DNA of 64,000 nt, taken from contig VJWN01000007.1 in NCBI GenBank assembly GCA_007644065.1, forward strand, positions 1,054,001 to 1,118,000, read 5' to 3'. Positions 1-12,714 of this stretch are shown piece after piece. The stretch is from Margaritispora aquatica. Its lineage: Eukaryota > Ascomycota > Leotiomycetes > Helotiales > Discinellaceae. Below the pieces are notes generated by a model that saw only the letters and a list, made by a program, of their open reading frames with translations, was not told the origin of the DNA and did no database searches. The position numbers were made by a program, and so were the translations under genes. Position 1 is the first letter of the stretch. Every line of letters starts with the position of its first letter.

Positions 1-611
1 CTGTCTTGGCTGCTCATTTTGAAGCACGGCATCAACGACGGTCCAAGTGAAAGGGGATTGGTGTTTGCCGTGAAGGGTTGTGCGAGTACCGTGGAAAGCT
101 AGCAGCAATAATCCAGAACTGGTAGTGATCGTCCCAGGAGTTTCAAGCCAAAAATCGGTGAGTTCACGCTGTCTCAGGCCTCCAAGCAAACCCCCAGTTA
201 AACAACCCACAGGGCGGCAACAGGGCTTAGGCACACGACATCTGCGTAGGTGGGCGTTGGAGGGCACTGTATTCCATACCGATCCATATTACGGAGTATT
301 GGAAATGCTTGGCAGATCGAATGAAGAGGCGGGGAGAAGTGGATTGCTTTGGAATGTACATCGAACATTCCAAAACCTGTCCTCTTCCTGGTGATGCTTC
401 TTTTCCCTTTTCATGAAGTGTGAGACCATCCTCAACGGGCAATATGTAGATAGATTTCGGTGAAGAGGATGGATCGTCGTTGTCTTTTGGGAATTGGTCA
501 TATTGGTGTATTGGCACATCGGCATATCGTCATGGGGAGTGAGTGAAGACTACCTCGTAGATCAATCGTAGTGAGTAGATGTGTGCTTGACAAGTGTGGG
601 CGTGTGGGTGG

Positions 612-634
612 GTGTGTGTGTGTGTGTGTGTGTG
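612..634. repeat. GT dinucleotide microsatellite
   Basis: About 11 uninterrupted GT units follow a GTGGGTG lead-in. It lies in the flbA upstream region. Confidence 0.9.
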
Positions 635-1285
635 GATATGTGTGGATAGCGCTGTCACACACTTCCTTGTGAGTGGGACGGCAGGAAACGTGGTCATCAG
701 CCATGGATGATTGCATGGATGCTTGGATGCATGGTTGCATGGATACGGTTGAAAGAGTGTATCATATCATGCAGATGAACGCAGATATCTATGCAGGCAG
801 ATGCAGATTGATCCTTGTCTGCCACGAGCCATGGAAGCCATCCAAGACTTCCTTGATGTAGAATGGTGGAGGATGGTGTAGGATGGTGGAAAGTCAATGG
901 TTGACCAAGCTCAAAAGTTGCAGAATTATTTCCGAAGAAGCGGCAGCCAGCCTCCCAGCTTGTCAGCCTGCATAGAAGAACCGTCAGTTTATCTGGAAAC
1001 CAGAGCAGTACAGGAGTTATTCAGGTACAGTACCTCTTTGCCTCTTTGTGCGATTGCGAGAAGACAGAATACGAGGCGTTGAGTTGGTTGGAAAGGACTC
1101 TAAGGTGGGAATGAGAAGAACCTTCCTATGCCCTTGGAAGAGTTCATCCAACCCGACCGATATACCTCCGTCCGTCCTCTATCAAGGTACCTTCCTTCCT
1201 TCCTTACCTCAGGTAGAGTAGTGGTCTTTAGTCAGCTTTTGTCTAGATAGGGCAGGTACAGATAAATCACTCCTTCTAGATTAAA

Positions 1286-1328
1286 TTATTAGACTATTTA
1301 GACTATTTAGACTATTTAGATTATTTAG
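1286..1328. repeat. 9-bp tandem repeat (GACTATTTA)
   Basis: The unit GACTATTTA is repeated about four to five times; the last copy has one C-to-T change. Confidence 0.85.
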
Positions 1329-1488
1329 TGGTAGAGTATAGACTATAAATAGACAAGTTAACTTAGATTTAGATTTAGATCCCATAGTTGGTTCAAACGG
1401 TCAAACGGTGTCTAACGTAGACATAGACACAGTCGTCGTGTATTCTTTCTACTTCTACTAAGCTTCTAGCTCAAAGGGTAAATATTAA

Positions 1489-1532
1489 GGTATATACATA
1501 AGTATATAAGTATATAAGTATATAAGTATATA
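1489..1532. repeat. 8-bp tandem repeat (GTATATAA)
   Basis: Four to five copies of GTATATAA form an AT-rich stretch. A similar degenerate lead-in lies just upstream. Confidence 0.85.
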
Positions 1533-2526
1533 CCTTGCCTATGGACTAGTTTCACCGCTATAACGAAAGCTAACGCGGCATAACGTCTAGCGTCTAGCGT
1601 AGACCTAGTCCTCATTTTTATTATGTTGATTACCTATTTAATAATGGTATTATTAAATAAAGTCCACCTTCACCGTTGGTATGGTATCAACCACATACCG
1701 AGATACTCCGTCGGCTATCCAAACATCCAAACATGTAAACATCCAAACATCTACCTAAGGTACCCGCATATTCACATCCACTTTGCTACCCTATTCATAT
1801 CATATCCACCAGTATATCCACACCACATCCACAACACATCCACCCACATATCCACACATCAATCCTTTCATCCACGCTAACCTTCTCTTTCACTACTCTT
1901 TTTTTCTTTCTTTTTTAACTCCAACTACTATCCGTACTCAGGTTGTCTCTCATCTGTCTGTCTTGGACCTCTTGCACAACCCACCCCCCCTTCCCCGACC
2001 CACAACGCATATGGGGCCTGCATACCCTCCCCTCCCCTACCTGGTCAATAATGGGTGGATGACCCCCCCCCCCCCTAAAGGTTTCTCCTCTTCTCTCCTC
2101 TCGTCTCCTTCACACCCCCTGCCCTCCCCCTCCCTCCCCTCCCCTCTCTACCTCTGTCTCCTCTCCTCAGACCATCCATCCATCACCCGTCGCTGTTTTG
2201 ACGGGTGTCACTTCACTGCACCAAACCGCCAGCCATACCGCACAACCCGCACCACACAATTCATCCTGTGAAATCCACTCCTCAGATTCCACAGATCCCA
2301 CCACGTCCACACTACTTCCGTACTTACTGCCCTTGCCCTGGTGAGCCACGAGCCCTGCTAAGCTACTTCCAGCGTGGTGCTACTTCACACAGTCCGCTAG
2401 AACGTCGTGCTAAGGTGGGAAAGCGTGGAAAAAAAAGTCATGCTAATGCTAATTCATACCTTAGTCCTGTTGCTATTACTTTTCCCTAAAGGATACCTTT
2501 ACTTTTAAGGACAGAACAGGATCCCT

Positions 2527-2556
2527 AGGATAGGATCGGATAGGATAGGATAGGAT
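2527..2556. repeat. 5-bp tandem repeat (GGATA)
   Basis: About six GGATA units, one interrupted by a C, lie some 75 bp before the flbA start codon and are probably inside its 5' UTR. Confidence 0.8.
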
Positions 2557-2629
2557 TGTCGTAAAACATACCTACCAGACCTCGTCCTCCTCCACCTCTG
2601 CCCACCTCCTCCACCTTCTAGATCCTTAG

Positions 2630-4995
2630 ATGGCTCTTTCTCACCCAAATCATCAAACTTCGCATTCAACCCCTTCGACTTCTACTTCAAACTCTTTTCA
2701 CCAGTCGCAGATCACCGCTGCCGACCGTCTGATCAACCTACAACGATCCTCACTCCCTTTACCTTCGCCTTCACTTTCACCTACAAAGGATCTCAATTCT
2801 AATTCCAATTCGATTCAGTCCACCTCTACCGTTCCAGATTCTTTGTCTGCAAACGCACTATCGCTATCCCAAGAACCTTTAACTCGTCCAAGTATTTCTA
2901 GACATCGTCAATCGACCTTCTCTCTAAGCTCTTCATCGAAGCATAATCGAGGTGGATTGTTCACATTGGCTGCCCTTGCTCGAGACAAGACTTCCAGTGC
3001 AATCGCCAGCCTGTCCGAGCCATCTATTCGAACCCAACGATCTTCCAGTAGCTTATACGTTTCTGCTGAGAATTCTCCATCAGGATTGTCGCAGAACAGC
3101 AGGTCGCCCGTGGACACACAGAATATCTTCCGAGAGAATAGCGATTCTTCTAGCATTTACGGCACCCCACCTTCGAATCACTCACGTCGAGATACCTTAA
3201 CTTCAAACTTTCCTCGACACTCTTTATTAGAAACAAATCCTCCTTCGCAGGCGTATGCAGATACTGCCTCTAATACACCCGCTCCTATCGCATTTGTTCC
3301 TCCCGGTAACTACAATAAGATGCATCAAACTTCGTCGCGCTTATTGCGCATGACAAACGATGATAGACCATTTACAAGGGTATGGACACATGGAAATGGG
3401 GGAAGTTTGTCTGGTGGAATCTAACAATGTGGCAGGACTTCAAAGATCTCTTTGCGACCTTGGTGGTTAGTTTGCCGCTGGCTTCCCACCGTATTCGATT
3501 ATCTCGGGTAGAACATTCATTCTTGTCAGAAGAGGCAATAAATAATCTAGGCTCTTTGAAATTCTCCCAATCCAATCGCATGCCAGATCCTAAAGACCCG
3601 TCAAGAATAGTCACGACGACAACGACGACGACATTTTCTATGGCCCGGGAAATGGCTCGTTCGGTTTGCCAGAGATTTTTAGACGCACGATTCATCGAAT
3701 CCGCGGATGGCAAGCAGGCGAAGGAATTCACTATGAAGAGCTCGGTATGGCAGCTAACACCCAAGGGAATTCATGTTTTGGAGAGATTTTGTTCCAAGAA
3801 CGGTATTCAGCAAAGGCACGTTAGCGAATTGGTCAACTCACACAGGAACACCATGCAACTGGTCATTCTCGAAAGAGACTCTGCAACTGATAAACTTTCT
3901 TCGGATCGAAGTACGACGGAAGTCATCTTTCGTAGATTCATTGGGCAAAATGGACCCAACGTCAAGAACAGCACTAGTTCTGCTGACTCGGATTCGCTGA
4001 GCGATTACAAGGATGGAATTGCAGGAGTTAGAATGGCCAATGAGCGCAAAATTGGAAGTCCACCCAGGACTGTAACTCAAACCTTTACCGGTAAAGCTGC
4101 GACAGATTGGTTAATGGATTGCTGCACCACGGTAGATCGAAGAGAAACTACAGAGATCGCTACCCTGTTTCTGGAACACGAATTGATCTGGTGTGTACAA
4201 CTGGATAAGGCATACATGAGCAACTTTTCTGCTCAAGAAAAGGAGAGGAATGTGATTTTCCAACCAACGAAGCATGCGATCTATCAAATGACTCAGAAAG
4301 GTAGAGATGTGGTCAACATGACTTCCAGAGAGCGAACTTCTGAAAGTGGTGGTGATCCCTCCAGCATGGCCGCTCGAGCAGGTGTTTCACGCGATTCCAA
4401 TACTCAGAAATTGGACAAGATTTTGAATGATGCTGCTCTACGTTTACTATTCAGGGAGAATCTGAGGGACACCCATTGCGAGGAAAATCTATCATTCTAT
4501 CTTGATGTGGATGAGTTCCTGAAGTCTTGCAAGGTTGCTATCAAGGCCAACTCGCCAACGCGTGGCGGAAAACCCAGCAATGCAGGCAGCTTGGATTCTG
4601 TCAAGGAGACAATGGCGTCGGCATATGGCATTTACAATGCCTTCCTTGCACCCGGATCACCATGCGAGTTGAATATCGATCACTTGTTACGAAACCAATT
4701 AGCAACGCGGATGACAAAGGCTGTTGGACAGGATGCCGCAATGATCGAAAGTTTGAAGGAGGTGACCAAACTCTTCGAGGAGGCACAGCTGTCTGTTTTT
4801 AAGCTCATGGCTAGTGTGAGTTCCCTGCGCCTATTCGGATAGGCGTTTACTGACTTACAATAGGACTCTGTGCCCAAATTCATGAAGAGTCCCAAGTATG
4901 AGCAGGCGCTCAAAAACTTCGACTTTGACTCGATCGCTCCCCGATACAACAACATTACCATACCAGAACGCAGCATGAGCAGGTCCAATCGATGA
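2630..4995 (+). CDS. flbA: RGS/DEP-domain regulator of G-protein signalling (FlbA/Sst2 type)
   Basis: Three exons, 2630-3379, 3436-4815 and 4864-4995, join in frame to 753 residues. The 56-nt first intron has a CTAAC branch site; the second starts GTGAGT. Residues 1-240 are Ser/Thr/Pro-rich and low in complexity. A fungal DEP domain begins at about 251 (DFKDLFATL) and a second DEP lies at about 460-540 (FTGKAATDWLMD). The RGS domain occupies roughly 565-735 (AALRLLFRENL, HCEENLSFYLDVDEF) and ends in the third exon with PKFMKSPKYEQAL. In Aspergillus, FlbA speeds GTP hydrolysis on the G-alpha FadA and so releases conidiation from growth signalling; DEP domains anchor such proteins at receptors and membrane. 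The order DEP-DEP-RGS and the length match the family, so the call is firm. Confidence 0.95.
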
Positions 4996-6122
4996 AGTTA
5001 AATAGAACTACATGACCCCAAAAGTTTTGCAAAGTCGGGATAGTCTCGACCTGCTCGATTACATTGATACCCACCACGATTGATTGCCAATGTTGGCTGA
5101 AAAATCGGTTGATCTTCCGTTTAGCGATGCATAGATTCCCCCGGCTCTGTTGGAAACCTGCTGTCTGTCACTGAGCGAGCTTGTCCTTTGATGACTTTAA
5201 TGTTCTTACGTTGACACACTAGCATACTGGCGGCTCACTCGATTGGCGGATGCTCATTGTTGAGTTCCCTTTGCATTTCAGGCGTTCCGGTTGGTCCAGT
5301 TTTCTGGACCTTTTTTTAGAGACACTCCCATTCGGTTGCACATTTGTTTTGAGTTGGATACTGGCGTGTTGGAATAGACATTGGTGGTAGAAGTGCTCTT
5401 AATATGGTTATTGTGAGGATTCAAGGATATTGTAGATGGGAAACAGCGCATACATTTGCTCGTCTCGCTAGGAAACAAGGAAGGACGGGACAACGGAGAG
5501 GAAGGTTGGTTCGTGGAGGAGTACCACCATAGGTAGAAGAATGAGATTAAACATGAAATCTAGCCTGGTTTCCTGGCCGTTCGGAATGATGGTTCATTTC
5601 TTATTGTCTTGCTTGCATTCTCGTCCTCGCTTAGTTTCACTCACGCATTCCTTCACTTGTCATGTGCTCTCACCAATCAAAGACCTCTATAGGCATGTAT
5701 TGAAAGGTTTTTGGAACGCAGAGGTGGATCAGATGGTGCTCTGATTGGTGAGATGGGGTTTCCGTTCAGATATGCTGCTATTTGTCCAGATTCCCATGGT
5801 CATCGTCGCATAGCAGAACATAGTACGAGCTAAAGCTGGTATTCGGACTCGAGTATGGAGGTGGCTGATGATGATCTGGAGGCAACTTTGCGGTGCTTAT
5901 AAGCACGACATGCTGCTGCATCTGCATCTCTCACATCCAGCTGCTTCATCTTCTTCCATTGCTAATACTCCTTTGTGAGCCTTTTTATCTTTCGTCTATA
6001 GGACAATTACACTCTTTGAGATTTACCTTACCACCATACACTCCTTTCAACTGGCTTCCACACAGGCCAGCTATCTTACTTGACCCAATAATCACACAAC
6101 ACACACCCTACAAACCAAAACC
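4996..6122. other. Intergenic region between flbA and the repeat cell-surface gene
   Basis: Only short frames without coding character are present. A pyrimidine-rich stretch from about 5900 to 6110, ending in CACA-rich sequence before the ATG at 6123, is a likely core promoter and 5' UTR for the downstream gene. Confidence 0.5.
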
Positions 6123-7426
6123 ATGAGATCCACACTCCTCCTCCAAGCCATGGCTTTCTCCGCCATGACCGTCTCCGGCCTGGAGATGAGGGGCGGCGAC
6201 GGCGTGCCCATGGCTGTCGATTCGCCCGTGGCTGCCAAGATGCCCGAAGGCGAGGGCGGCGAGATGGTCGTTAACGCCCAAGGCATGAATGGTGCGCCCT
6301 TCAAGAATGGCACCGGCATGGGCAATGGCACCCACTGGACCACCATCGTCTTGGAGCACTTCACCACGTACTGCCCCGAGGCCACCACCATCACCCATGG
6401 TGGCAAGACGTACACCGTCACCAAGGCGACGACGCTGACAATCTCCAACTGTCCTACTACGCTCACCAAGGTATGATTTTTCCCCCTTTCTATCTTACAT
6501 GATCAGGAGAGAGGGAGAGAGTACAGAGCTAAGCTAATGTGTGCGTGCGTGAACAGCCAATCATCCCAGGTGACAACAAGACCAAGAAACCCATGGTGCC
6601 TACGACCATCTACTACACGACTTGCACCGATGACAACCCGCCTACCATGACCGACAAGCCATGCACCGGTCCTGGTTGCCCTCCTGTTACCCCTCCTAAG
6701 CCGTGTACCGGACCCAACTGCCCACCAGTCACTCCTCCATGTACCGGAACTGGGTGTCCTCCTGTTACCCCTCCATGTACCGGACCCAAATGCCCACCAG
6801 TCACTCCTCCATGCACTGGACCCAACTGCCCGCCAGTCACTCCTCCATGCACCGGACCCAACTGCCCACCAGTCACTCCTCCATGCACTGGAACTGGATG
6901 TCCTCCTGTTACCCCTCCATGTACCGGACCCAACTGCCCGCCAGTCACTCCTCCATGCACCGGACCCAAATGCCCACCAGTCACTCCTCCATGCACCGGA
7001 ACTGGATGTCCTCCTGTTACCCCTCCATGCACTGGACCCAACTGCCCGCCAGTCACTCCTCCATGCACCGGACCCAACTGCCCACCAGTCACTCCTCCAT
7101 GCACCGGAACTGGATGTCCTCCTGTTACCCCTCCATGCACTGGACCCAACTGCCCGCCAGTCACTCCTCCATGCACTGGACCCAACTGCCCACCAGTTAC
7201 TCCTCCATGTACCGGAGCTGGCTGCCCACCTGTTGTTCCCAAGCCATGCGATGGACCTTCCTGCCCCACTACTACCAAGGGCTGTGAGGGTGCCGGGTGC
7301 AAGACCATGACCTCGACCATGACGACGCCTACAAACAGCATGTACACTGGTGCTGCAGTTGCCGTTGGGGGTTACAGAGCTGGTGTTTTGGGCGCCATGC
7401 TGGGTGGATTGGTTTTTGCTCTATAG
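6123..7426 (+). CDS. Secreted GPI-type cell-surface protein with a 12-residue Cys/Pro repeat
   Basis: Exons 6123-6470 and 6557-7426 (GTATGA...CAG intron) give 405 residues. Residues 1 to about 19 form a signal peptide. Residues 50-125 hold N-glycosylation sites and the segment [19 protein letters not shown], common in fungal GPI wall proteins related to CCG-6/CCW14-like proteins. Then come 16 copies of PCTGxxCPPVTP with xx being PN, TG, PK, PG or AG, plus a degenerate PCDGPSCP copy. A Thr/Ser-rich stalk and a hydrophobic tail ([20 protein letters not shown]) with no basic end look like a GPI attachment signal. The likely role is a wall or surface structural protein; each unit has two Cys that could pair within or between units. 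Function beyond that is not visible. Confidence 0.85.
6659..7243 (+). repeat. 36-bp coding minisatellite, 16 units
   Basis: Units of 36 bp encode PCTGxxCPPVTP. They are nearly identical in DNA and differ mainly at the two xx codons and at synonymous sites. A higher-order period is visible: in the second half TG-PN-PN recurs as a 108-bp block. Frames on both strands stay open across the array because no unit carries a stop in several frames. Confidence 0.95.
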
Positions 7427-9659
7427 AGGGCTTATTGTAAGCGAGGATTTGAGTGTGGGTGATGATCACTAAGTTAAGTAGAATGATAGTTACGAGGTGA
7501 GGGAGGGGAAATGGGTAGGGGTCGACGAGAGGAGACGATACATATGATCCTACACTGAGCATTGTGATCTTTTGTATATCGTTCTCACGGAGGCAGTGGG
7601 GAGCGAAAGCATATGGCGATGAGCATATGAGGATGGATATGGGCTTTTCATTTGTCTTTTTATTTTAGAGTTTTTCACTACTCTATCTTTCTCTTTGGCC
7701 AAAAAAGCCGAAAAGTTGGCGAGAGAGTGTAGTGGCATTGTATTTGGTATTGCATTTATTGGGGATCATGAGATACCTCAGGATGGCATGGCCACACCGA
7801 ATATAGAAATAGGGGCTCAATTGCATGTACGTTTGTCTTCCTTGGAAGATAATTTTCCGTCCAAAGTAACTGCCGAAGAATTCGTGACCTTTCTTTTTCT
7901 CGTGGCTTTTCGCCTGGGCTTTCTCTGCAACGGGCCTTTTCTAGGAGGCTGAAGATATTGGACGGACGGACTAGGCAGGATGACTTTGTAGGGAGAACCG
8001 GCGAACTCCTATGGACAACATCTTCAGCGTGCTCAGCGTCTACTCTTTTTTATTCTATTTCAAGACATCTAGCAAGCCAAACATGTCCACCTTCACTTCC
8101 ACCTTCTTGAGTTGGAACTGAGCGCAAGTGGAGTTGGTGTACATTATGTACGTCCAAGAGGTCTTATCGAACTGGTGTCCCGTGTGTAGTGTCAAGCGGC
8201 CAGTACACAGAATTGTACTCACCACCGCACGCTCCCCCAGATGGTCTGTTTGCGGAGCGCCGCTCCGCCAGAAGCAAGTACGCTCGAATTGTTTTTTTAA
8301 TTTCACTATTTCCAACGCTGCGTCCCCCCACTATCTACACATTACGATTCCCATGAGTCGTGTCGTCAATTTTGCGTTTGTGGGTATGCTGTGCATTGGG
8401 CGTGTGGGCGTTTACCAAGTGGACGTAAGTGACATGCCGGCATTCTTGCCGCCATTGATCTGCTCGATCTCCTCGATCTCTCTCTCTCTCTGCGTGTCTT
8501 TGTCCTTGCAGTCAGTCCCCCCCCCCCCCCACCGCCCCTTCTCAACTCTCTCGGCACGGTTCACGCGAGGCGCCTCCAGATCTACCCAAGTGTCTCAACA
8601 CAAATTTCTGTGGATGCGGATCTATTCCGTTAGCCCGATGAAGGAATGAAGATGTCTCACGCCTCACACCCTTCACACACTTCACACTTCACATCCCACA
8701 TCCCACATCGAATGTTGGGTGTTGAATGTACAAGTGATGGGGGGCAATGCATACATGCATCCAGAGGCAGCAGGCGGGGAGGGTCAAAGCGGGCAGGGAG
8801 TGGATCGAGGTAAGACATAATAATGTGTCTTGTCTCGTCTTGCATTTGCGTGCTTGGGGGATCGATCGTGAGATGGGCATGTGGATTATGATGTGGGTAG
8901 GAATGCTGAGTGAGACTATTGTATCAGTCTCTTCCAATTCGAGGCAATGGTCGTTGGTTTCCGAACTAACTGAAGTAGGTCATTGCAAGTCCTCTTGTTG
9001 GGTTATTGCCGGCCGGAGGCAAATGAAGCTTTTTTTTCATTTGTTTTACTTTCGAGACATATCTATTCCCTATTCCCGCTCAGCGTCAACTTTGAGCTCG
9101 AGCTGGAAACTAAGGTAGTGTCTATTCTTTTTAATTTCAGGCATCGCACTCGCTAAGATCAGATCTCTATTTCGCTAAGTCGCTAAACCCAATGTGAATA
9201 TTCGCTTTCATCCCTACATTCAATAAGCGAGCTCCCTGCCAAGGCTTCAAGAGTCCTTTCGCAGCTTACTAATCTGGAGCAGTTGCTGAAAGCAACCAGC
9301 TTGTAAATCAGGCGACTCAAGAGAAAGAGACTGCAAACGGTGAACTGGATTTAGGTTTGGTGAGGCTCAGTCTTGAACTGATGATGGATGATTATGTGGG
9401 AGTATTGGGTTGGAAATGCGTTCCGGAGATGTGAGTGGGTGGAAGGTATAGAAGCGGGGTTTTGGTGAGCATAGAGATGGAGGTGAAGCAGGAAATATAT
9501 ACTGTATGATATCTTTGATAAATAGTTGTAGATAATAGATTAAGATCATCAGTTCTCTTTTGCAATTTCTCTTCTCGCTCAGATCAGCCCCAACTTGGGT
9601 AATCATTTCAACCAACCACAACACACAAATCGTCATATCAAAGTTGCACACTAGAACTT
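7427..9659. other. 2.2-kb intergenic region
   Basis: I see no convincing gene. An open frame at 8128-8649 has low-complexity content and no family match. Simple sequence includes a run of 14 C at 8517-8530 and CACATCC/TTCACA repeats at about 8660-8710. A purine-rich stretch near 9400-9650 precedes the Sur7-like gene and may be its promoter and leader. Confidence 0.4.
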
Positions 9660-10746
9660 ATGATGCCCATCGAGCTTTCTACACGCAAAGCCAGTAATGC
9701 GTCAAATTCGACTGAAAGCATAGCGGCGTCAGTAGCGACGACATGTGTTGACGGAGAACTCACCTATACTGCTAAGTATCGCCTAATCTCATGGCTCACT
9801 CTAGTCCCCACAGTATTTAGCTTCATCGTAATCGTACTGATCAACATCGGCGGCGTGGATCCTGGAGCCAGCTACAGCTTGCTGGCGTTGACACCAGAGA
9901 TGAACAAGCGGTTCAATCTCGTCAACGTGTGTTCCCCTACCCCTCTATTCCTCCCCAATCCATCTCGCTTATTGACTAACCCATCCCACCAAACCAAAGT
10001 GGAACTACAACATCACCCCCGGCATAGACACCCACCCCGTAAACACATACGCCTATCACATGTACCTCAATCGTCTCTGCAGCATTACTAGTTTTGCGGA
10101 GGGCAGCACGACATCTCTGTGTCGCAACATCCGCGACAACGGCTGGATTCACTCCGGCCGTTGGATGTGGGCGCCGGATGGCTTCATCTCGCAGCTGTCG
10201 CCATTTCAGTTTGACAGCATCAATCTGAATGCGACATTCTCGTTTTATATGCTTGCTGCTATCTGGTGCCTTGTGTTGATGATCCCGGGTTGCATGGGAG
10301 CAAGGCATTTCAGCTCAAGGATGGCGGCGTTGGTTAATTGTTCTGTGAGTCTTTCTGAAGCTTTCTTGATCCAGTTGCTTTGTATCTGCTCTAGAATATG
10401 CTGATGAATACAGATAACTTTCTTCCTCCTTCTGATAGCATCGTCCTGCTTAACCAGTCAATTGGATACCCTCAAATACCAGTTAATCAACGATACCATC
10501 TCGCCCATCACCACGAGCATTGACGGTGAGCTCGTCTCGGTCTCTGTAGATGTCACATCTGTCACCATTGGCACTGTGGTCCTGGGATTGACGTGGGCAG
10601 CTACAGCTGCCCTGTTCTTGGAGGTCATCATGTGGGGTATTGCGTTGGGCGAGGCGCAGGACCTGGAGGATGTGAATGAACCGGTCGATCAGGAGAGGAG
10701 ACTTGCTTTCTATGCTGTGAACAGAAATGGAAATCGGCGTGGGTAG
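9660..10746 (+). CDS. Sur7/PalI-family-like four-span membrane protein
   Basis: Exons 9660-9926, 10000-10344 and 10414-10746 join in frame to 314 residues. TM1 is at about 41-63 (WLTLVPTVFSFIVIVLINIGG). A long extracytoplasmic loop follows with the segments NYNITPG, LCSITSF and a second Cys before GWIHSGRW. TM2 is at about 167-188, TM3 at 197-220 (split by the second intron) and TM4 at 254-282. A short charged cytoplasmic tail ends the protein. One span, a large loop with paired Cys, then three spans is the topology of Sur7/PalI proteins, which sit in eisosome-type plasma-membrane domains or sense pH. I infer the family from topology and Cys placement, so the exact subfamily is open. An ATG-ATG pair begins the frame; either may start. 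Confidence 0.7.
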
Positions 10747-12714
10747 GTATTGTCTACGGCGCAGAGAACAGTGAACATGTGGTTTGTGGTGAGATGGTAC
10801 TGGATGCTACAAATTGAATTGGAGAAAGGAGGAAGAATGATGGTAAAAGTTACTTCGCATGGGGGTCATCCATGAATTTGGGGGCTTTTAGGCTGGATTT
10901 TTCGTATGCGTTTTCAACAGTGGGGCATTGGCTATCCTTCAGTCTTGATCAAAATTTCACCGAATTCATGGAGAGCTTGAGTGTGTGATGACATTCCTTA
11001 TTATCCTATAACAGTTATGAGAAAGTTGTCACATGTGAAAGTTGAAAGTGGAAAGATAAATCTAAACTCATCATAAATGTTTACCCAAACGGAAGCAGTG
11101 CTACTTTGTTTTATACATCAAATTTCCGCCACAAGTTCTCAAAAATCAGGGCTTCTACCAATCGTTATATAGTTATAGTCATGTATTAGTTAAAATGGTC
11201 AAGTGAGCAAACCATAATACCGCCCTCGCTAATGTCCCCTCCATCAAAAAGTATGCTAAGCGAGCTGCACCCATCTCTGACTTTGCTGCTTTTGCAAGAA
11301 AGGCGTTCGTGGCTAACAAAGCAGCAGGTAGTGACAGTAAGTAATAAATATACTAGAACATGACAACAGATAGTGATATCTAACTTCAAATCATTCGTCA
11401 TGCCTCTATTTACAGCGAAGGGTTCTGTTGGGAGAATCTTATGAGCGCTCGAAACATAGAAGTGAAAGTGCATATTTCGATCAAGAACTCTCGAGCCAAC
11501 CATTTGTTCGTTCCAAGTACCACTTTTGAGAGATATGGTTGATAGAAGCCATGGTCCAAGTGTGTCTTATAAGCGATCCATCATTCACTATCGAACACCA
11601 CCAAAATCGAATCTGGACCAACACTTCAACTTCTCAAGAGCATATCTTTAACGACATGGAGAGGCTAGGTGTTGTGCTCTACGAATGAAGCTAGGCCACT
11701 TAATTTATATGCTTTAATTTGAGTATGCCAATCTTAGAGGGTGCTGAGCCTCTTGGTCATTTGCATTTGGGCAATGCCTAATCTCAACTACATGGATAGT
11801 ACTATCACTTGACTTCACTGCAACGAATCCAATACTCCTCATTCTCAGCAGAGAGACAACTGGTAAGTTATATTTACACCGAATTATCTTTGAACACTTC
11901 ACATCTAGACTTTAGAGGTCGAAATCCTTCTACACCACAACAATGCGACCTCCTGCTGGCCTCCGATCTTCGCTCAATTCAGTCGGCGCGTCACAAGCTG
12001 ATTTAAAACTACTTGATCCATTTGGAGGAACAAGTTGTAAGCTCAAAGCACATGCACGGTTTCTTTTTTGGTATGACAGCAAAGAGCTACGAGAGATGAT
12101 AGATGATAACGACAAGAAAGTCAAACTCGCATTCTTGTTTAGTATGTATGGAGAGTTTCTCAACGACTTAGATTGAAAAGTAACTTGATCGTAAGTCTGT
12201 AAAACTTACAACGTGGAACTAAAAATTCGGCGCCCCTAGAAAAATCCCCAGCGCCAACTTATCGAGTTCATCTTTCCGAATGTCTTCCAGGTTGAATGTG
12301 CTGACATCTATACACACTTGACCTTTTCATATTGAAAAGTCAAGAAGTCTCGCTTATTAAGAGAGATTGTATGGGCACCCAACGTACTTCAAGATAACCT
12401 AAAGCGCGTGTCGGCCTCAATCAGTTGATACGTGAAGGTAAGATCTGGTAATGTCTGAAAGTTGAAGACGTCATGCTGAGAAGTAAATGTCAAAGATAAC
12501 GTCACAAGAATGACCATAAAACGACTCAAATCACGGTGTGGATCAAGTGCATGAAATGCACTTTCATTCCTGGATATCATCTCTAGACTTTTGAAGGCTC
12601 TTACCAGCCACGTAGGTGGGCACCACCACAAGCTAAATCGTACACACCAGCCATGCCCGCTAAACACCAGAACGCCCATGCCTAATCACGTCTTCCCAAC
12701 CCGATTTGAAGCGC
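10747..12714. other. 2-kb intergenic region, no clear gene
   Basis: Only short frames occur. One at 11943-12176 (77 codons, ATG start) has mixed charged and hydrophobic composition but no recognisable domain or clear splice partner. The sequence is AT-richer than the flanking genes. It holds the 3' end of the Sur7-like gene and of CDC73, which converge on it. Confidence 0.35.

Larger units (their letters stand above)
1..2629. other. Repeat-rich 5' flank / probable long leader of flbA
   Basis: No reading frame here looks like a gene. The stretch is full of simple repeats: a GT run at 612-634, GGATG-type repeats near 702-745 and 862-891, a 9-bp repeat at 1286-1328, an 8-bp repeat at 1489-1532, CCACATC-like repeats at 1800-1870, and a run of 13 C at 2063-2075. 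Pyrimidine-rich sequence from about 1880 to 2625 leads directly into the flbA start, as expected for a fungal core promoter and 5' UTR. The length fits the long regulatory regions known for developmental regulators; that link is inference. Confidence 0.5.

Noticed and set aside
6659..7243. Regular repeats resembling a CRISPR array
   Set aside because: Units are contiguous with no unique spacers, are coding, and the DNA is eukaryotic.
6613..7347. Long open frames on the minus strand and in another plus frame across the 36-bp repeat
   Set aside because: They are shadows created by the repeat unit lacking stops. Only the frame with signal peptide, Cys/Pro units and GPI-like tail makes sense.
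8128..8649. 173-codon open frame
   Set aside because: Low-complexity, crosses poly-C and CT-rich sequence, has no splice partner or family features.
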